A DNA stretch of 7,010 nt from Gammaproteobacteria bacterium. Lineage in GTDB: Bacteria; Pseudomonadota; Gammaproteobacteria; Pseudomonadales; UBA3067. Where the stretch lies: NCBI GenBank assembly GCA_002402085.1, contig NVVB01000034.1, forward strand, positions 31,136-38,145. The letters are read 5' to 3'. Shown here piece by piece: positions 1 to 5,900 of the stretch. Positions within the stretch are counted from its first letter, which is position 1. Every line of letters starts with the position of its first letter. The notes under the pieces are model-generated. The model did not search any database and was not told the origin of the DNA. It saw only the letters and a program-made list of their open reading frames with translations. The translations under genes were made by a program, and so were the position numbers.

Positions 1-327
1 ACCAATGAAGCGGTTATCTCGATGGAAGACACAACTTCTGAAGTGGTCTCTGGTGCACGATTGGCTCAGGACGCCGGTGTTTCTCTTGAAGAAATCGAAA
101 ATGTATCGAAAAATCTAGCCGACTTAATTCAGAATATCTCGAATGCAGCGCGTCAGCAGGCTGCTTCAGCGGGTCACATTTCAAATACCATGAATGTTAT
201 TCAAGAGATTACCTCGCAGACTTCTGCGGGTACCACAGCCACGGCAACCTCTATCGGTAACTTGGCAGAGCAAGCAGGTGAGATGAGATCAAGCGTTGCA
301 GGGTTTAAATTGCCAGAAAATGCATAG
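1..327 (+). CDS. pilJ: PilJ, type IV pilus methyl-accepting chemoreceptor (3' end only)
   Basis: This is the last 108 codons of a receptor whose 5' part lies left of the window. Frame 1 is open from base 1, so the ATG at 22 is an internal methionine and not the start. The fragment is Ala/Ser/Gln/Thr-rich, almost free of prolines, and has heptad-like spacing, as expected for the C-terminal arm of the cytoplasmic helical hairpin of a methyl-accepting chemotaxis protein. The stretch from about residue 46 to 103 (AARQQAASAGHISNTMNVI, then QEITSQTSAGTTATA, then the end SVAGFKLPENA) closely resembles the end of P. aeruginosa PilJ as I remember it. The receptor tip, HAMP domain, transmembrane segments and PilJ-type periplasmic modules are not visible. 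PilJ is an inner-membrane receptor of the Pil-Chp system that signals to ChpA through CheW-like adaptors. pilK follows 27 bases later, probably in the same operon. The C-terminus has no NWETF-like CheR docking peptide. Confidence 0.93.
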   Translation, partial: TNEAVISMEDTTSEVVSGARLAQDAGVSLEEIENVSKNLADLIQNISNAARQQAASAGHISNTMNVIQEITSQTSAGTTATATSIGNLAEQAGEMRSSVAGFKLPENA

Positions 328-343
328 ACGTCACCGGTTGGGC

Positions 344-348
344 AGGGG
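344..348 (+). promoter_or_regulatory. Ribosome binding site of pilK
   Basis: AGGGG lies six bases upstream of the ATG at 355, in the 27-base gap after the pilJ stop. It fixes the pilK start. A nearby GTG at 351 is in another frame. No promoter or terminator is visible in the gap, which supports cotranscription with pilJ. Confidence 0.6.
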
Positions 349-354
349 TAGTGA

Positions 355-1236
355 ATGAATTCAAGGTCTAACGTGCCTGGTAGTGAAGACTGGAACTTAA
401 AAAATGTGCCTGAGATGGATGAGGAACAATTCCAGCTTTGGCAGGCGTTATTAGAAGACCGCACCGGCATGCAATTAACGTTGCAGCGCAAGTCATTTCT
501 ACAAACCAGTGTTTGTACGCGTATGCGAGAAGTGGGTTGCGACTCCTACCAGCAGTATTTTCTTCGGGTCCAACACGGGCCCAATGCAAAACTTGAATGG
601 ACCATTTTGGTTGACCGCCTTACGGTTCAAGAGACGCACTTTTTTCGTCATCAGTCGTCCTATGATTTAGTCAGGGATTACACTGTCTCGAAAGTCTCTG
701 AGCAAGGGGCACGCTCCATTAATGCATGGAGTGTAGGCTGTTCAACCGGCGAAGAACCCTATTCCCTTGGCATGTTATTTGATGAAATAAATGCCTTATT
801 AGGTTTAGGGATTTATTTTGGTATTACCGCCACTGACTTGAGTATGCCTGCGCTAAGCAAGGCCAGGGCGGGAATATACAGTCAGAGAAAAGTGCAAGGC
901 TTAAACGCTCGCCGGCTCAATAAGTATTTTCAGCCACTTGAGCGGCAACGGTATGAAGTGGTCCCTAGCTTAAGAGACCGGATTTGTTTTGCTAGGATCA
1001 ATGTTTTAGAGCTTAGTGCGGTGCCTATGGAAAACTTAGACATCATATTTTGTCAAAATTTATTAATTTATTTTCGCCGCTGGAGACGAAGAGATATCGT
1101 TAACCAGTTAGCGGAAAGGTTGGCTCCAGGTGGGATTATGGTGTTGGGTTTAGGAGAAATGTTGGATTGGTCTCATCCTAAACTCGAGCGACTACCCTAC
1201 GAGAATACATTAGCGTTTATGCGACAGGCGAGTTAA
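355..1236 (+). CDS. pilK: PilK, CheR-family chemoreceptor methyltransferase
   Basis: This complete 293-residue protein is about the size of P. aeruginosa PilK. CheR enzymes move a methyl group from S-adenosylmethionine to glutamates on receptor helices; here the expected substrate is PilJ. Residues about 21-110 form the CheR N-terminal helical domain, ending in LTVQETHFFRH (89-99), the counterpart of the chemotaxis-CheR LTxNxTxFFRE motif. The Rossmann-type SAM domain follows: INAWSVGCSTGEEPYSLGM (122-140) is the SAM-binding motif, ATDLSMPALSKARAGIY (159-175) carries the acidic residue (Asp161) expected to bind SAM, and IIFCQNLLIYF (230-240) matches the CheR FCRNxxIYF motif with Gln in place of Arg. 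RLAPGGIMVLGLGE (255-268) is the usual late strand. There is no TPR or other extra domain and no signal peptide. The start is supported by the AGGGG site. The gene lies between pilJ and chpA, which fixes its assignment to Pil-Chp and not to flagellar chemotaxis. Family is certain; receptor specificity is inferred from context. Confidence 0.95.
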   Translation: MNSRSNVPGSEDWNLKNVPEMDEEQFQLWQALLEDRTGMQLTLQRKSFLQTSVCTRMREVGCDSYQQYFLRVQHGPNAKLEWTILVDRLTVQETHFFRHQSSYDLVRDYTVSKVSEQGARSINAWSVGCSTGEEPYSLGMLFDEINALLGLGIYFGITATDLSMPALSKARAGIYSQRKVQGLNARRLNKYFQPLERQRYEVVPSLRDRICFARINVLELSAVPMENLDIIFCQNLLIYFRRWRRRDIVNQLAERLAPGGIMVLGLGEMLDWSHPKLERLPYENTLAFMRQAS

Positions 1237-1254
1237 CGGAATTCGGAATTAACA
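1237..1254 (+). repeat. 7-bp tandem repeat in the pilK-chpA gap, including the weak chpA ribosome binding site
   Basis: The 18-base gap is almost entirely two perfect head-to-tail copies of CGGAATT (1237-1243 and 1244-1250), followed by AACA and the chpA ATG. The second copy places GGA (1245-1247) seven bases before the start, which is a weak Shine-Dalgarno match. The first copy places GGA 14 bases before it, too far to be ideal. The gap is too short for a separate promoter, and no terminator hairpin is present. Confidence 0.6.
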
Positions 1255-2940
1255 ATGGGCAATGACCACGATTATTTAGCTCTTGATTGGGTGAAGGGCG
1301 AAATCGAAGAAACATTAAAGCAGGCGCGCCAGTCGCTGGAGTCCTTTGTCAGCAATCCTGACGACTCCACCCGCATGCGCTTCTGCTTGACTTATTTGCA
1401 CCAAGTCTATGGCACGCTGCAAATGGTCGAATTTTACGGCGCCGCCCTACTTGCAGAAGAGATGGAACAGCTTGCGCAAGCGATCTTGAATGGCGCTGTT
1501 GCGCGGGCCGATGACGCTGAAGAAGTGCTTATGCGCTCTATTCTTCAGTTGCCTGTTTATTTGGATAAAGTCCGTTCTGCGCGCAGAGACCTGCCTGTAG
1601 TTATTCTTCCGTTACTTAATGATCTACGTGCTACTCGCGGCGAAAGCTTACTTTCCGAGACGGCTTTATTTGCGCCTAATCTTGAGAGCGGCAAACAAGT
1701 CGCCACTCAACAGCAGAAAGTCAGAGAGCGCACCAACAACCCTTCTCAATTATTACGTCGCTACCGCCAAATGTACCAAATTTCCTTGGTGGGTTTGATC
1801 CGTGGTAATGATTTAGTCACCAATCTTGGTAATTTAGCCAAGGTGATGGCGAAGATGGAAGGTTTGGCCGGGCATTCTAAATCCAGTCAATTGTGGTGGA
1901 TTTGCGGGGCAATTGCAGAAGGCTTGGCGAATAATTCCGTTGAACCTGGGACTTCTGTGAAGATGCTGTTGGGTCTTGTGGACCGGCAGATAAAGCAGGC
2001 CATTGATACTGACGGGGCCAGTCTAGAGAATGACGTTCCTGAAGAGCTAATTAAAAACCTGCTGTATTACGTTGCCAAAAGTGATGCTCAGTCACCCCGA
2101 ATCAAAGCCGTCAAAGAAGCGTATAGCCTTGATGAAGCAATGATCTCGTACGATGGTGAAGACGGAGATCAGCGCTTACTGGCAGGGCCTGACCGAGAGG
2201 CGATGGAGTCCGTTGTTGCGGCTATTTCAGAAGAGATTAACAGCGTTAAAGAAGTGCTGGATATATTTGTTCGCCGTAAAGAAAAAGATTTTGACGAGCT
2301 TTCTCAGCTAGTACCGACCATAAAACAAATCTCGGATACCTTGGCCGTATTGGGGCTTGGAGTTCAGCGTCGAGTTGTGCGTGAGCAGATCGACGAAGTG
2401 GAGTGGTGTGTTGCTAACCCGGACAGTTCAGCCGTGGATACTCGTCTGCTGGATGTGGCGGGGGCATTACTGTATGTCGAAGCTACGTTGTCTGGTTGGA
2501 GTGAAGAGCTTGTTGTAGAGCCGACTGAGGCGGTTACTGCTCAGTCCGGAGCGGTGATTTCACCTGAGCAGTTAGGCAAAGCGCAATCTGCGGTTATGCG
2601 GGAATGTCGTGTTGGTTTAGAGACGGCTAAAGAAGCGGTGGTCGAATTTATCGTTTCGCAATGGGATCACGCCCATTTAGATTCGGTCCCTGAGTTATTA
2701 AACTCGGTGCAAGGGGGGTTATTAATGATTCCTCTGAAACGTCCAGCATCGCTTATTGAAAGCTGTATCGGTTATATCCAAGAAAAGTTATTGGACGAGC
2801 GTACTGTTCCTGACTGGAAGCAGATGGATATCTTAGCGGATGCCATCACCAGCGTTGAATATTATTTGGAGCGGCTTTCTGAAGACAGTCACACCGATGA
2901 TTATATTCTCGATATTGGTGAAGAGGGCGTTGCCTTACTG
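1255..2940 (+). other. ChpA N-terminal FimL-like region with degenerate Hpt bundles
   Basis: Residues 1-562 are helical and have no canonical HTLKG motif. LHQVYGTLQM (48-57) is an Hpt-like site with His49 (codon 1399-1401), but Tyr stands where the usual Lys is. Two further stretches align with the Hpt active-site helix but lack its histidine: KQISDTLAVLGLG (357-369), with Lys357 in the His position, and NSVQGGLLMIPL (483-494), with Asn483 in that position. A fourth bundle around residues 165-265 (containing GLAGHSKSSQLWW at 203-215) may be Hpt-like, but I cannot align it with confidence. P. aeruginosa FimL is known to resemble this part of ChpA, with Gln replacing the His. P. aeruginosa ChpA is described with Ser- and Thr-bearing phosphotransfer-like domains in addition to six Hpt domains, and the Lys357 and Asn483 bundles could correspond to those two. 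That mapping is inference; Thr362 or Ser484 could be the counterparts. Confidence 0.7.
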
Positions 2941-5900
2941 GGCTACCCGATTAAAGTCGTTGATGTTGAGGTCGATGGTGTTGCTGAAGAGTCTAGCGAT
3001 GATTCTGCGGTAGAGGTAGAGGTAGAGGTAGAGGTAGAGGTAGAGGTTCAGGAAAGCGCCGAAGTATTAATTGAGGAAGAAATTCCTGTTCTGCAGGAGT
3101 CGTCCTTTGAGGTCGACGAAGCGGAACATAGCAATAATGATAAAAACGAAAGCGACCCAAGTGACGGCAATGACACTAATAATGTTGAAAGTCAGCCGGG
3201 GGGAGCAGAAAACCTTGCGCCCGAATCAAACCTTGAGCCTGTAGTTGAAGAACCTATAGTTGAAGCGCCGCAGGAAGTAATCAATTTAGATCACGCGGTC
3301 GAAGACGAAGAAGACGATGATTTAATCGACGATGAAATTATTGAAATTTTTGTCGAAGAAGTGGGTGAAGTGCTGGAGACCATTAACAGCATGTTTCCTC
3401 GCTGGCAAAAAGATTTAAAAGACGAAGATGCACTGACGGAGATTCGTCGTGGTTTTCATACGCTGAAAGGCAGCGGACGATTGGTCGGGGCACTGGATGT
3501 CGGTGAGCTTTCTTGGTCTATTGAGAATATGCTCAACCGAGTAATGGATGGCACTATTAGTGCGACCAAAGATGTCTTCCTATTGATATCAAAAGTGGTT
3601 GAGATGGTGCCTGGGTTGGTGGACGCTTATGAAAAAAGAACGCCATGCCCCTATGACTTAAGCGCCTTTATGGCCGCAGCCGAAGCCTTTTCTGAAGGGC
3701 AAAGTCCTGATATTGAAGGGCTTGAAATAGTCGCTGCGGATACGGCGAACGCAGTTGAGTCGGATTTCGTTGAACCAGAATCAGTTGATTCTAACTCGGG
3801 CGAAGCCCCTCTATTAGAGCCGAACCTAGTCGAGCTTCAGGACACCGCATTAGACCTTGAGAATACTACGGAAGAGGCTGCGGAACCTGTTTTAGCGTCT
3901 CAGGCCGATGTTGAGACGGCTGCAGATGAGCCCATTGATCCGGTACTGCTAGAGATATTTACCGGTGAGGCCAAAACGCACTTAGAGAGCTTGAAGGGCA
4001 GTTTAAGTCAATACGATGACTCCAGTGATGAGCTGGTAGAAATAGATGACGTCGTCATGCGCGCACTGCATACCTTAAAAGGCAGTGCTTATATGGCGGG
4101 TATGTTGCCTATTGCAGAGATCGCCGCGCCTACCGAACAGTTCGTAAAGGAATTGGCTGCAACCAATCGAAAAATAAAATCTGATGTCATTGGTTTGTTG
4201 CACATGGCCGTTGACAACATGGATGGCAACGTCGATAAGTTACTTGCTGGTGGAGCCTTAGATAGCAACGATAACGCACCTTACCTTAAATGGTTGAGTG
4301 AGCTTAAAGATCTGTATTTAGGTGATTTGGTTGCTGAGGAATTGTCTGATAAGGCTTCAGGCGATGGTGATTTAGCGTCTACTTTCCTTACCGAGGGTAT
4401 GGATATTATTTTAGTGGCAGAAGATCTGCTGCTGGAATGGAATGAAGATTGGCAATGCGACAATGCTGAGAAATTAGCCGGCGCTTTCCAGCAGCTTGAG
4501 CAAAAAGCAGTGGCTGCAAACCTGCCTCATGCCGAAGCACTGTGTCGTCAATTAAGCGATACCTGCCTAGCGGTCATTGATCAAAAGGTAGTGGTGGGCG
4601 AAGAGTTTTTTGATGCGTGCTTACAGTCCTATGAAGCGTTAATTGCAATGATGGACCGGCTTGCAGTGGGTCAGTTTATTCAGCCTGCCGATGATTATAT
4701 CGCCTCTTTGCAGGCGCTCTTTAGTCAATCTCAAGTGAGTGATCTTGATGATCAAGAGGTTGCCGGGGCAGAAGCCGAAGGCTCGAGTGATACAACGTCT
4801 GATGATGCTAATGATGATTTAGCAGCCATTATTGGCGATGACCTGGATGTGTCTGATTCGATAGAAGTCCCGGATTTAGGCGTTAACAGTGATGAGGTTG
4901 TTGATGAAGACACGGCCTCATTGATTTCTGATCTGCCGGTTGAGCCAGTTCAGCAAGTCTCTGAAGTGCCCGCGCCTCAATTGGGTGATGCCTTAGACTG
5001 TGATCCAGAATTACTTGAAATCTTTCTTGAAGAAGCCAATGAGACTCTGGGCGATAGTTCCGAAGCGCTGGAACGTTGGGTGGCGGAGCCATCCAGTAAC
5101 TCAGAAGTTGAGCAATTACAGCGAGACCTGCATACCCTGAAAGGGGGCGCTCGTATGGCCGAAATAAGAGAAATCGGTGATTTGGCGCACTATCTAGAAA
5201 ATATTTATGAAGGCGTTGTTGAGAACAAGCTAACCGCTGACGATGGCATGTTTGATTTACTTTATCGCTGTCATGACAGTTTAGCGGTAATGGTGGATGA
5301 CATTACTAAATCAGGGCGCTGTTTGGATGGCAACGCCCTGATTGAAGAAATCAAAGTCTTCACATCGGCGGATGGCGCTAAAGAGCCTGCTGCCGCTGAC
5401 AGTGATATTTCACCCCTTGAAAGCACGGCTCATTCAGCGTTGGTCTTTGATAAGGAAGACTTAGTAGGTGCGGATGATGAGATTATGTCGTTATTCGTTG
5501 AAGAAGCCGAAGAATTGCTGGAAGGCATTGAGAATGCTACGTCGAAGTGGCGTGAAGACGTGGATAACGAACACCATGGCCACGAAATGCAGCGTTTATT
5601 GCATACGCTCAAAGGCGGCGCTCGATTAGCGGGTTTAAAACAGCTAGGCAATAGTGCTCATGAGTGTGAAACCTTCTTAATAGAGTTTCAGTTGCGTCAA
5701 GAATCGCTTGGCGATGAGTTTTTTACGCGTGTTATTGCTTATTACGACTCAATTTCTGTTTATGTGGATGCTCTTAAATCTGGACTGTCGACGGGTGCAG
5801 TGCCGGCGACGGTGTTGGCCTTCCAATCGACTCGTAAAGAAGTTGATGCGGCGCAGATGATTCGTGAAGCCAGCGCGCGAGGGAAAGGGCAGCAGCTCAA

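Noticed and set aside
22..327. ATG at 22 as the start of a small 101-residue protein
   Set aside because: The frame is open upstream to base 1 and the sequence before it continues the receptor helix, so this is the tail of pilJ.
328..354. Possible promoter or terminator in the pilJ-pilK gap, including a short ACCGGT palindrome at 334-339
   Set aside because: The gap is only 27 bases, with no -10/-35 pair and no stem with a T run; six-base palindromes are common by chance.
201..491. Minus-strand open frame of 96 codons across the pilJ-pilK junction
   Set aside because: It lies opposite two well-supported genes, has no recognisable protein features and no ribosome binding site that I can see; it is a shadow.
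3976..4011. THLESLKGSL at residues 908-917 as an extra Hpt phosphorylation motif
   Set aside because: It resembles HTLKGS only loosely and sits in helix A of the His939 module, where the other modules have the same helix without a His.
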